From Paenibacillus xylanilyticus (GTDB lineage Bacteria; Bacillota; Bacilli; Paenibacillales; Paenibacillaceae), in assembly GCF_009664365.1 (NCBI RefSeq), contig NZ_CP044310.1, positions 1,995,001-2,059,000 of the forward strand: a stretch of DNA of 64,000 nt, written 5' to 3'. Made by a program: the position numbers and the translations under genes. This document shows positions 46,204-54,251 of this stretch, piece after piece. The notes under the pieces are model-generated. The model had not been told where the DNA came from and did not search any database. It worked only from the letters and a program-made list of their open reading frames with translations. Position 1 is the stretch's first letter. The number at the start of each line of letters is the position of its first letter.

Positions 46204-47577
46204 TTGGATATTCATACCGAATTTCATCTCGGGCAGCTGGTGTTCAATTTGGTTTGCGTTTTTCTGCTCGTATTCTTGAATGGTGTATTTGTTGCAGCGG
46301 AATTTTCTCTGGTTAAAGTCAGACAGACCCGGTTGACTCAATTGCAGAGCGAGGGAAATCGGCTGGCCGGGTATGCTTTAAAGGTGAATGGAAAACTGGA
46401 CGCTTACTTGTCGGCAACCCAGTTCGGCATTACCCTGACATCCCTGGGGCTTGGCTGGCTCGGTGAACCCGCCATTTCCGAATTACTGGTAGAGCCGCTG
46501 ATGTTCAAACTGGGCGTGGCGGATACAGGGCTGATCTCTACCGTTTCTGTTATCGTCGGTTTCTGTATTATTACGTTTCTGCATATTGTACTTGGGGAAC
46601 TTGCACCGAAGTCGCTTGCTATTCAAAAAACTGATGGCGTGGCTCTGCTATTGTCCGCACCACTTCTGCTGTTCTACAAAATCTTTTTTCCATTCATCTG
46701 GATTCTCAATGCATCGGCCAATGCACTGCTGCGACTGGCAGGGATAGAGCCTGCGAGTGAAGGAGAAGCCCATTCTGAAGATGAACTCAGAATCTTGATG
46801 AAGCAGAGTGCGAAGAGTGGCGTCATTGACAAAGATGAAATCAAACTGATGGATAACATCTTTGATTTCTCCGATATGCTTGCTCGTGAAGTCATGCTAC
46901 CACGTACAGATATGGATTGTCTGTATACCCATCTGCCCCTGGAAGAGAACCTGAAGATTATTAATGCAACGAAGCATTCCCGTTATCCTGTTGCCGTTGA
47001 GGATAAAGACGAAATTATCGGATTTATCCATATTACGGATCTGCTATTGGCAGCCCCGGAACAGCAGCAGGACCTGGCTTCACTTGTGCGGCCTATCTTG
47101 AACGTTCCGGAATCCATGGAAATCAGCCATGTCCTTCAACTGATGCAGAAAAAGCATTCCCAGATGACCCTTGTTGTTGACGAATACGGCGGCACCGCCG
47201 GATTATTGACGGCGGAGGAAATTCTGGAGGAGATCGTAGGGGATCTATACGATGAGTTCGAGGATGAGCGACCTCATATGGAACGCAGCGGTGATTCCTT
47301 CTCCATAGATGGACGATCCCTCATTGAAGAGGTTCATGAATGGACCGGGGCCATCATTGATGACGAAGAAGTAGATACCATTGGCGGTTGGTTGTTCAAA
47401 GAGCTTGAAGGCAGCCCAGCCAAAGGTAAAACACGGGAGCAGAACGGCTATGTTTTTGAAGTGGAGGAATCCACCAGGTTACGAATTACCCGAGTCAAGG
47501 TGTATAGGAGCCCAGTCTCTGAACAAGAGGCTGCTGCTTGGAATGAGGCTCAGGACGATCCCGAATCGGACAAGTAG
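46204..47577 (+). CDS. CNNM/CorC-type membrane protein with CBS pair (hemolysin family)
   Basis: The 457-residue protein has a DUF21/CNNM membrane domain (about 1-200; GVFVAAEFSLVKVRQTRL, SLGLGWLGEPA, GELAPKSLAIQ), a CBS pair (about 215-345; MLPRTDMDCLYTHLPLEENL, VVDEYGGTAGLLTAEEILEEIVG) and a C-terminal CorC/HlyC domain (about 355-440). Such proteins move Mg2+, Co2+ or related ions. The TTG start is 8 bases after AAAGGGGAG. A terminator follows. Confidence 0.9.
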   Translation: MDIHTEFHLGQLVFNLVCVFLLVFLNGVFVAAEFSLVKVRQTRLTQLQSEGNRLAGYALKVNGKLDAYLSATQFGITLTSLGLGWLGEPAISELLVEPLMFKLGVADTGLISTVSVIVGFCIITFLHIVLGELAPKSLAIQKTDGVALLLSAPLLLFYKIFFPFIWILNASANALLRLAGIEPASEGEAHSEDELRILMKQSAKSGVIDKDEIKLMDNIFDFSDMLAREVMLPRTDMDCLYTHLPLEENLKIINATKHSRYPVAVEDKDEIIGFIHITDLLLAAPEQQQDLASLVRPILNVPESMEISHVLQLMQKKHSQMTLVVDEYGGTAGLLTAEEILEEIVGDLYDEFEDERPHMERSGDSFSIDGRSLIEEVHEWTGAIIDDEEVDTIGGWLFKELEGSPAKGKTREQNGYVFEVEESTRLRITRVKVYRSPVSEQEAAAWNEAQDDPESDK

Positions 47578-47607
47578 TGAAATGCACTACCATATTGAAA
47601 TGAATGT

Positions 47608-47654
47608 GACCTTTGGAACACTTCCCGCGGGGAGGAACCAAGGGTCTTTTTTTT
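47608..47654 (+). terminator. Rho-independent terminator after the CNNM gene
   Basis: GACCTTTGG pairs with CCAAGGGTC (one wobble) enclosing an inner hairpin TTCCC/GGAGG, and is followed by T8. Confidence 0.85.
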
Positions 47655-47806
47655 GTTTAAAAGAAGGCGTGAGAAATTCCGTGAGTTGTTTCAGCTGAAT
47701 TGGGATGAACTTAACAATGATGACATATGGATAATAGACGGGAAAAGCAAGGGTTGTAGTCGCCTATCGACGAGTGACCGAATTCAGTGAAGGGAGGAGT
47801 TTGAAA

Positions 47807-48046
47807 ATGATTGATCCACAGCTTCGCGCATATGCACCTTTTGTGGGGCCTTTTGATCCATGTAAACCGATTGAAATTAAAACCTACCTTGTTCCTCCGC
47901 AGTTATTTATTCCTTTCCAGCCGATGGGCTGGCCCCAATACAGTCCGGCAGAAGCGCTGAGACTCGGAACATTGTGGCCTGCGCTATACAGTCCTTATAC
48001 ATCCAAAAAAACAAAAGGGAGGGAGGTAGGAGCAGATGGAGCCTGA
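47807..48046 (+). CDS. cotJA: Spore coat protein CotJA
   Basis: This 79-residue protein is Pro- and Tyr-rich (YLVPPQLFIPFQPMGWPQYSPAEALRLGTLWPALYSPY), as CotJA is. In B. subtilis cotJABC is a sigma-E operon, and the products enter the spore coat. ATG at 47807 is 7 bases after GGGAGGAG. The stop overlaps the cotJB start by 11 bases. Confidence 0.92.
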   Translation: MIDPQLRAYAPFVGPFDPCKPIEIKTYLVPPQLFIPFQPMGWPQYSPAEALRLGTLWPALYSPYTSKKTKGREVGADGA

Positions 48047-48311
48047 AGCAGCAAAAGCGTGTGACGCCAGATATTATGAGTTGCTGGAGGAACTGCAAGC
48101 CTTGGATTTTGTGTTGGTGGAGCTGAATCTGTATCTGGATACTCACCCGGGTGACTATCAAAGTATTGAACAGTATAACAAGTTTAGCCAGGAGCGGATG
48201 AGGGTAGCCCATGAATTTCAGCAGCTGTATGGACCGCTCATGAACTTTGGGCATGCGTTCTCCAAATATCCTTGGCAGTGGTTAGAGGCCCCCTGGCCGT
48301 GGCAGGTGTAA
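48036..48311 (+). CDS. cotJB: Spore coat protein CotJB
   Basis: The 91-residue protein matches CotJB: YYELLEELQALDFVLVELNLYLDTHPGD is the core, and the end is Trp-rich (PWQWLEAPWPWQV). It is coupled to cotJA by overlap, with GGGAGGGAGG upstream inside the cotJA frame. Its role is coat assembly together with CotJC. Confidence 0.93.
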   Translation: MEPEAAKACDARYYELLEELQALDFVLVELNLYLDTHPGDYQSIEQYNKFSQERMRVAHEFQQLYGPLMNFGHAFSKYPWQWLEAPWPWQV

Positions 48312-48450
48312 TGAACGTTTGAGTTGATTGCGAAAGTATGCCGTACCCGGGTTTTCCGGAAACCAGAATCGGGATCCCGGGAAGTGAACGTATGAACGAT
48401 CCGAATCGGATGACATTCATTTGGTATTTTTGAAGGGGGAATCGTGCAAG

Positions 48451-49020
48451 ATGTGGGTATACGAGAAAAAGCTGCAATATCCTGTTAGGGTAAGTAAATG
48501 TGATCCTCATATGGCCAAATTGCTGATGGAACAGTATGGTGGAGCAGACGGGGAACTGGCTGCAGCCCTTCGGTATATGAATCAGCGTTATACCATTCCG
48601 GACAAAATTATCGGTCTGTTGAATGACATCGCTACAGAGGAATTTTCCCATCTGGAGATGATCGCAACCATGATCTACAAACTTACCAAGGATGCAACCA
48701 TTGAACAGCTGGAGAAGGCAGGCCTGGATGCTCACTATGTGAATCACGACAAGGCACTCTTTTACAGCAATGCAGCGGGCGTACCTTTCACTGCAACCTA
48801 CATCCAAGCAAAGGGTGACCCTATTGCAGATCTGTATGAAGATATCGCTGCGGAGGAGAAGGCTAGGGCTACATATCAATGGTTAATTGATCTGACGGAT
48901 GATGTGGATCTCCAGGATAGCCTGAAGTTCCTGCGGGAACGGGAGATTGTGCATTCGCTTCGTTTCCGTGAGGCGGTCGAGATCCTGAAGGATGATCGGG
49001 AAACCAAGAAGATCTTCTAA
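48451..49020 (+). CDS. cotJC: Spore coat manganese-catalase-like protein CotJC
   Basis: This 189-residue protein belongs to the manganese catalase family. Metal ligands are visible in the pattern ELAAALRYMNQRY, ATEEFSHLEMIATMIY and DIAAEEKARATYQWL. It is in the coat in B. subtilis and may protect the spore from peroxide. AAGGGGGA is 10 bases upstream of the ATG. It is the last gene of the cotJABC operon. Confidence 0.94.
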   Translation: MWVYEKKLQYPVRVSKCDPHMAKLLMEQYGGADGELAAALRYMNQRYTIPDKIIGLLNDIATEEFSHLEMIATMIYKLTKDATIEQLEKAGLDAHYVNHDKALFYSNAAGVPFTATYIQAKGDPIADLYEDIAAEEKARATYQWLIDLTDDVDLQDSLKFLREREIVHSLRFREAVEILKDDRETKKIF

Positions 49021-49046
49021 TCATGCAACCTACCTTGCACATATAT

Positions 49047-49090
49047 AAAAGAAGGATGTCCCTTGAAGTGAAAAAGGACATCCTTCTTTT
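49047..49090. terminator. Bidirectional terminator between cotJC and the FabH-like gene
   Basis: AAAAGAAGGATGTCC pairs perfectly with GGACATCCTTCTTTT, a 15-bp stem with A/T flanks on both sides. Confidence 0.93.
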
Positions 49091-49108
49091 CGTATAAGTG
49101 AAACCAGC

Positions 49109-50101
49109 TTAGTATTCGACCACCATGGCAACATTTTGCCACCCGGCTCCGACCGTCCAGAACAACACTTTATCACCACGTTCGACCTGACCGGAGGTTA
49201 TGGCCCGATGCAGAGCAATGAAGGGACTGCTGGTTGAGGTATAGCCGAATTCGTCTCCAATGTAGACGGCAACATCATTTGCGATCCCAATGTTCTCTGA
49301 TACCGCTCGAATATTACCGATGGATAACTGGGAGAAGCAGGCTGCTTTGATCTGATCTGCTGCAATCTCGTTGCGTCTTAACAATGTGAGAATAGATTCA
49401 GAAGCAGCATCAACGCAGATCGAATCATCGAACGGTGTGAATTTGACATGAAAAGCTCCTGCATCCACCCCGGTCTGACCCAATTTCGCCAGGCCTTCTG
49501 CAGGAAAGAGGGAATTACCGTACACACAGGTATCCGTTTGGTATATGGAATCAATGAAGCCGGTGGCCTGTTCGTCGCGTTCGATGATGACAGCCGCTGC
49601 CGCATCGCCAAAATTGGCATAGTAGACAGGATCATCTGGACTCGCGTGCGGGGCTACATAATCTGAACCGATAATCAGTGCTCTTCGAATTCGGGGATTG
49701 CCCAGCATCTGCCGGCTCACCTGTTCAAAGGCTGCCGTCATTCCGGCACAGTTGGCGTTGCTGTCGATACAGATGGTATGGGATGCACCATTAATTAAAC
49801 GATGAATCATCAAGGAATTCGTAGGGAAGATGTATTCCGGCGTTTGACTTGCATAGGCAATCAGGTCGATATCCGCCCCGGTCAGTCCGGTCTTTTCCAA
49901 AAGGTTACTGGCTGCCTCATAAGCCATGCTTAGTGAGTTCTCGTCATCGTTGTTAATTTTGTAACGCTTATCACGCCCAAGCGCTTTTAACAATCCCCGA
50001 ATATCTACCCCTCTCGCATCAAAATGTTCAATGTAAAAGTCATTGTCCACCTGGTGTGCTGGATGATAAATATCCATATCCACAATACGAATTCCGGCCA
50101 T
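49109..50101 (-). CDS. FabH-like 3-oxoacyl-ACP synthase III homologue lacking the His/Asn pair
   Basis: The 330-residue protein has the thiolase fold of ketoacyl synthase III, with the acyl-accepting Cys118 in SNANCAGM. In FabH the other two catalytic residues lie in HQAN and GNTSA; here the matching segments read SQLS (257-260) and GYTS (286-289), so both His and Asn are missing. A decarboxylating condensation is therefore unlikely; acyl transfer or a non-decarboxylating reaction, as in some KASIII relatives of secondary metabolism, is more likely. The second ATG (MAGIRIVD) is 7-8 bases after GAGGAG. It is the last gene of a four-gene minus-strand set. Confidence 0.85.
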   Translation of the reverse strand: MAGIRIVDMDIYHPAHQVDNDFYIEHFDARGVDIRGLLKALGRDKRYKINNDDENSLSMAYEAASNLLEKTGLTGADIDLIAYASQTPEYIFPTNSLMIHRLINGASHTICIDSNANCAGMTAAFEQVSRQMLGNPRIRRALIIGSDYVAPHASPDDPVYYANFGDAAAAVIIERDEQATGFIDSIYQTDTCVYGNSLFPAEGLAKLGQTGVDAGAFHVKFTPFDDSICVDAASESILTLLRRNEIAADQIKAACFSQLSIGNIRAVSENIGIANDVAVYIGDEFGYTSTSSPFIALHRAITSGQVERGDKVLFWTVGAGWQNVAMVVEY

Positions 50102-50155
50102 CTTCATTCTCCTCTTGAGCGGATGGGTGGATCCACAACTTGTCCGCCTGATTTA

Positions 50156-50506
50156 TTAGGTGGTAACGGTAGATACAATTTCGAGGTTGTCCAGTCCGAC
50201 AGCACGTCCAAGCCTGGACAACTGCATTTTCAAAATGGCATTATTTTCGAGTGTGAGTACAACCTTTTTGAAGCCGTCCTTTTTGAATAGAGCCAGGCAG
50301 CCTTCCAGCAGAGGTACAATTTCCGGAGCGGTGACATTCAGCTTTTTGCAGTCGATACGCAGTTCATATTCCGTTGGGTCAATGGGAGCAATCGTATCCT
50401 GATAAGCCGAGATGGAACGCAATCCATCTTCTTGAGAGAAAGATCCCTCCAGTTCAATGTTAAGCACCTTGTTTGGAACGTCAGTCTTGAGTATAAAGCT
50501 TCCCAT
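50156..50506 (-). CDS. Small STAS-like protein, unknown function
   Basis: The 116-residue protein has an alternating beta/alpha pattern (SFILKTDVPNKVLNIELEGSF, YELRIDCKKLNV, FKKVVLTLENNAILKMQLSRLGRAVGL) like an anti-sigma-antagonist STAS fold. The phosphorylatable Ser of classic STAS antagonists is not obvious. AAGGAGAGAG is about 10 bases upstream. It lies 54 bases before the FabH-like gene. It may regulate or scaffold the neighbouring enzymes, but this is inference. Confidence 0.55.
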   Translation of the reverse strand: MGSFILKTDVPNKVLNIELEGSFSQEDGLRSISAYQDTIAPIDPTEYELRIDCKKLNVTAPEIVPLLEGCLALFKKDGFKKVVLTLENNAILKMQLSRLGRAVGLDNLEIVSTVTT

Positions 50507-50620
50507 AATTGTCTCTCTCCTTATAAATGAGTTAGGCTATCCTGCTACCAGGGACAAGGTGTTATCGCCACCGTTACTGGCTTCTACGATGTAAGCTGAG
50601 ATCGAGGATAATTTACCCAT

Positions 50621-50650
50621 ATTATAAAGGCGTAGATGTAATGAGATCAA
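50621..50650 (-). promoter_or_regulatory. Internal promoter ahead of the STAS-like and FabH-like genes
   Basis: On the minus strand TTGATC (50645-50650) and a perfect TATAAT (50621-50626) are 18 bases apart, in the 184-base gap after the CMD-like gene. The downstream pair can thus be transcribed apart from the ThDP gene. Confidence 0.6.
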
Positions 50651-50690
50651 GAATAAAGTCGAATCGTGTATAAAAATGTAGAATAGTTAA

Positions 50691-51059
50691 TTATTGGATT
50701 TCATCTAGCGTTGAAAGTAGGACGTTAAATGCACTAATAATACGCGGCGCCCCTACACAAGGTGCCAAATGCAGCAGAATTCCTTTGAGCTCCTCCACAG
50801 TTACTCCAACACGAAGTGCCATAACATAATGAACACCCAGTTGTTCAAACTGCCCTTGTGTAATCAGTGAGGATATAACGGCAACTTCTTTCCATTGATC
50901 CGAAATGCTGGTACGTTGGAAAATGTCACCGTAAGCTGTACCCATAATGAATTCTGCCAGCTCGGGAAAATGTTCCTTGATGGGGGCCAAGGCTTTGGCT
51001 CCGTACTCCCCAGAAAGATTCGCGAAACGCTCCAGCCCTTGAACAATCTGCTCACTCAT
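50691..51059 (-). CDS. Carboxymuconolactone decarboxylase-like (CMD/AhpD-fold) protein
   Basis: The 122-residue protein has the all-helical CMD fold (EVAVISSLITQGQFEQLGVHYVMALRVGVTVEELKGILLHLAPCVGAPRIISAF). The AhpD-type CxxC peroxidase motif is absent; one Cys is in the APCVG segment. It may be a decarboxylase, a lactone-acting enzyme or a thiol-dependent helper. AGGAGGAGC is 6 bases before the ATG, 16 bases after the ThDP gene's stop, so the two are co-transcribed. Confidence 0.82.
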   Translation of the reverse strand: MSEQIVQGLERFANLSGEYGAKALAPIKEHFPELAEFIMGTAYGDIFQRTSISDQWKEVAVISSLITQGQFEQLGVHYVMALRVGVTVEELKGILLHLAPCVGAPRIISAFNVLLSTLDEIQ

Positions 51060-51075
51060 TTTTGCTCCTCCTAGT

Positions 51076-52704
51076 TCACAAATTCACGGTACGATGGGCT
51101 GTAGGCGGAATCTCATCGCGATCCGTCAACAGCTCGATTACTGCGACTTGTTTCAGTTCTTGTGCTGCCTTGATTGCAGCGGTGAACTCGCCATGTGTTT
51201 CTGCCCGAAATGCGGCTGCTCCGAGAGCTTCAGCAAACTTCGACGCATCCATAGGCACTTCGAACAAGGTCCCGTCGATTCGACCTGTTGTTTTTTGCAT
51301 GCCTTTGAGCGCCATATCCAGCTGTTTATTATTCACTACGATGAAGATGACCGGCAGATTGTGGCATACAGCGGCATTGATCTCGGCTCCGAGCATCATG
51401 AAGCATCCGTCGCCTGTAATACAGACGATCGTCTCGTCTGGTGCTGCTGCCTTGGCTCCGATCGCCATACCAATGGCATTCCCCATACAGGCGAAGTATG
51501 CGTCAAATACAAAACTGCCAGGTTTTTTCACTTTATAACGCTGAACAGCATGAAAGCCGTGACTTCCGTCATCAACAAATAAGGTATGATCATACGGCAG
51601 CATATCGCTCAATTCATCCAAAATGGATGCAAGGGAGAGGTTAGGTAGCGTTGGCAGGGGGACCGTATAGTCTACTGCCGTGGACTCTCTCTTAGGAGCT
51701 TCATATTCGGTCAGGGTACCAAGCAGAAACTGCAGATTGTCTTTTAGATCGCCAGTAATATGTAAGGTTTGTGAGTGGAGTATTTTGCCGACAAAGGCAG
51801 GATCCGAATCGAACTGAATGAGATGTGCAGGATGATTGTCCGGTTTGAGATTGCAGATCGTCATATCACTCAGCCGCGACCCAAGTACGATATAGAGGTC
51901 ACTCTGGTTGAGCAATTCATCGGCATGGGGGAAGCCCCCGACACCACAAGGTCCATGATATAACGGATGGTTCCAGGCGATAGCACCTTTCCCACCCGGC
52001 GTCGTGATGACAGGAATTTGGAATTGTTCTGCTAACTGCAATAGCTCATCATGAGCTCTGGCTCGATTGACGCCTTTGCCTGCGATAATTAATGGGTGAC
52101 TGGACTTGTGAAGAAGGGGAAGAATTCGATTAAGGTTAGAGATGCTAATTAGAGGCTCGGGTTCAGGCATGACAATTCGGCATTCAGCAAGCAGCTCGGT
52201 CTGAACGTCAAAGGGTAGACAAAGATGAACCGGACCTTTGTTCGGGCCAAGTGCAATGGAGAGGGCATGATTGAGCAATGTACCGAAGTGGTCGCCACGC
52301 TCCACCAATTTGCTGAATAACGTAGCGGGTTTGAACATCTCTGCGAGATCGGCCAGATAGGAGGAAGAGTCCTGGCACTGTGGAATGCCTAATTCCTGAA
52401 TGGATTGATGCCCGGTAATAAATAACACCGGAAGGTTATTGGCTTTGGCATGAGCTGCAGCGGTTAAAAGATTGGTTCCACCCGGACCTGAAGTGGCGAA
52501 TGCAACACCCAGCCTTCCGGTTTGGAGAGCATAACCAGCTGCTGCGAATCCTGAACTGGATTCGTGGCGACCTGGAATGAACTCAAGGCCGTGGTCCACC
52601 ATCTTCAGAACAGCAGGGCATATCGATTTTCCAATAATACCAAAGACATGAGTAACACCAAGCTTCTGCAGCGTTTCTGCCAAATAGTCCGCAACGGTTT
52701 TCAT
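51076..52704 (-). CDS. Thiamine-diphosphate-dependent enzyme (acetolactate synthase-like)
   Basis: The 542-residue protein has the three-domain ThDP decarboxylase architecture. The catalytic Glu is in RHESSSGFAAAGYA, and the cofactor-binding GDG...N motif is GDGCFMMLGAEINAAVCHNLPVIFIVVNN. SGPGGTN fits this group. It resembles acetolactate synthase, benzoylformate decarboxylase and related enzymes, so it should decarboxylate a 2-oxo acid and perhaps make an acyloin. No small IlvN-type subunit is present. The second start (MKTVADYL) is 6 bases after GAGGTG. Its neighbours, a CMD-like and a FabH-like protein, suggest a specialised metabolite rather than branched-chain amino acid synthesis. Confidence 0.87.
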   Translation of the reverse strand: MKTVADYLAETLQKLGVTHVFGIIGKSICPAVLKMVDHGLEFIPGRHESSSGFAAAGYALQTGRLGVAFATSGPGGTNLLTAAAHAKANNLPVLFITGHQSIQELGIPQCQDSSSYLADLAEMFKPATLFSKLVERGDHFGTLLNHALSIALGPNKGPVHLCLPFDVQTELLAECRIVMPEPEPLISISNLNRILPLLHKSSHPLIIAGKGVNRARAHDELLQLAEQFQIPVITTPGGKGAIAWNHPLYHGPCGVGGFPHADELLNQSDLYIVLGSRLSDMTICNLKPDNHPAHLIQFDSDPAFVGKILHSQTLHITGDLKDNLQFLLGTLTEYEAPKRESTAVDYTVPLPTLPNLSLASILDELSDMLPYDHTLFVDDGSHGFHAVQRYKVKKPGSFVFDAYFACMGNAIGMAIGAKAAAPDETIVCITGDGCFMMLGAEINAAVCHNLPVIFIVVNNKQLDMALKGMQKTTGRIDGTLFEVPMDASKFAEALGAAAFRAETHGEFTAAIKAAQELKQVAVIELLTDRDEIPPTAHRTVNL

Positions 52705-53119
52705 GCGGGACACCTCGCTTCATAAAATAGGTTTTAAGACCCATAGGGTATAATCCAATTTTTTTCGAATGCAAGTGGTTGTCTAAGGTTGTAAAAGGAA
52801 ATATATCCTTGTTAATACGAAGGTTATCTTTTAATGTGGTTTTTTGTCAACTTATTTTTATAAGCAAAAGTACCTGATTCTTAAGTTGGTAACGCTTAAC
52901 TGCTTAAAGGATAAAGGAAAATGTAATGGTTATATATTCCTGCAACCAATGTCCTAATGAGAGTGATTTACATTATATGTAAAATGAAGAAGTCAGATAT
53001 AGACGTAACCTTTAATTGATCATAAGCATGAAGCTAGATGCTTTTCTTTGCATGTTAACGCAAGTAAACGGACCCCATTTAACTTCTGTTATAATGGAAA
53101 TCAGATTGGAGGAGACATA
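52705..53119. other. Long divergent intergenic region with an operator-like palindrome and an extended -10 promoter
   Basis: This 415-base AT-rich region separates the ThDP set from the oxidoreductase gene. TTTACAT-TAT-ATGTAAA (52967-52983) is a perfect 7-3-7 inverted repeat. AAGCAT/ATGCTT forms a hairpin near 53025-53044. TGTTATAAT (53087-53095) is an extended -10 for the oxidoreductase gene. An 18-codon frame at 52926-52982 (MVIYSCNQCPNESDLHYM) has AAAGGA upstream but is otherwise unsupported. Confidence 0.45.
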
Positions 53120-54109
53120 ATGACACGATTGAAAATGGCTGTGATCGGGTTAGGAAAGATGGGTTTACATATGATTCAACAGGCGAAGCAAGCCGAACTG
53201 AATGGAAGTATTGAGCTTGCAGCCGTATGTGAGGCACACGATGAATCGCTTAGGAACTTTGCTGAATCCCATGCGGAAATTAGCGCATACAGCGACTACA
53301 TGCAGCTGCTGGATGAACATGAAATTGACCTATTGTACATTGCTGTACCGCCTAAATTTCATTATCCTGTCGTCATGGAGGCCTTAAAGCGGAAGATCCA
53401 TGTGTTTTGCGAGAAACCGCTGGCGAACAGTACAGAAGAGGCGAGAGAAATGCTTGAGGCCGCAGAGCAGGCGGGGGTAGTCCATGCCATTCATTTCTCC
53501 ATGCCTCACGAACCTTCTGTATTGAAGCTGCAGGAACTGGTGGAGCAGCGCAGCATAGGTGCGATTCGCAAAATAGAGCTGATTTTGCAATTCCCTCAGT
53601 GGCCGCGTGCATGGCAGCAGAATTCATGGATTTCAAGCCGTGAGCAGGGGGGCTTTATCCTTGAGGTGGGCATCCACTGGATCCATATGATACAGCATGT
53701 GTTTGGCCCAATTACAGAGGTAAGCAGCGAGGTCCAGTACCCCGATAATGCCGAAGAATGTGAACATGAGGTACAGGCGGTAATGAAGCTGGAGGATGGA
53801 ATCCGTATTCAGCTTAATGGAATTGCTCATTTTGCAGGTAAGGAACGAGTATCCATGGTCGTTTACGGAACTGAAGGCACGATCGCTCTGGAAAACTGGG
53901 AAGAACTGATGATGGGGCCAGTTGGCCAGCCGCTTGCACCTGTAGAGGTAGATGAATCGATGGGAGAGCTGCCAGTTCTCAAGCATGTAATCGCTCGTAT
54001 TCAGGGACAGCCGGCAAAAATCTATGATTTTAACGACGGATACCGTGCCCAATTGGTGTTGGAAGCTCTGCGTAATCCGGAGGGGAACACGATCCAGATC
54101 AGCCGCTAG
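53120..54109 (+). CDS. Gfo/Idh/MocA family NAD(P)-dependent oxidoreductase
   Basis: The 329-residue protein has an N-terminal Rossmann fold (MAVIGLGKMGLHM) and the family's EKP motif (VFCEKPLANSTEEAREM) at about residues 94-110. The C-terminal alpha/beta domain includes GGFILEVGIHWIHMIQHVFG, which holds the usual Asp/His-like catalytic region. Such enzymes oxidise or reduce sugars, inositols or related compounds; the substrate is not evident. TTGGAGGAGA lies just before the ATG, and an extended -10 promoter is 25 bases upstream. Confidence 0.9.
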   Translation: MTRLKMAVIGLGKMGLHMIQQAKQAELNGSIELAAVCEAHDESLRNFAESHAEISAYSDYMQLLDEHEIDLLYIAVPPKFHYPVVMEALKRKIHVFCEKPLANSTEEAREMLEAAEQAGVVHAIHFSMPHEPSVLKLQELVEQRSIGAIRKIELILQFPQWPRAWQQNSWISSREQGGFILEVGIHWIHMIQHVFGPITEVSSEVQYPDNAEECEHEVQAVMKLEDGIRIQLNGIAHFAGKERVSMVVYGTEGTIALENWEELMMGPVGQPLAPVEVDESMGELPVLKHVIARIQGQPAKIYDFNDGYRAQLVLEALRNPEGNTIQISR

Positions 54110-54197
54110 TTGGTTGTGTTGCTGCCTTAGTCAAATGCTGAAAGCAACAGTAAGTGTAACTAATTTATAATTTGCAGAATTAAAATATAAAAAAAGA

Positions 54198-54226
54198 AGC
54201 AGCTTCCTTAAGGAAGCTGCTCTTTT
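54198..54226. terminator. Bidirectional terminator between the oxidoreductase and chemoreceptor genes
   Basis: AGCAGCTTCC and GGAAGCTGCT form a 10-bp stem with a TTAA loop, flanked by A and T runs. The genes are convergent. Confidence 0.9.
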
Positions 54227-54251
54227 TGTTTTAGCTGCTGTATTTACACGG

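Noticed and set aside
50537..50620. 27-codon minus-strand frame (MGKLSSISAYIVEASNGG...) between the CMD-like and STAS-like genes
   Set aside because: Its ATG abuts the TATAAT of a predicted promoter, so it would be at or before the transcript start, and there is no ribosome site.
52926..52982. 18-codon frame with a CxxC pair upstream of the oxidoreductase gene
   Set aside because: AAAGGA lies upstream, but the frame is very short and ends inside a palindrome; no independent support.
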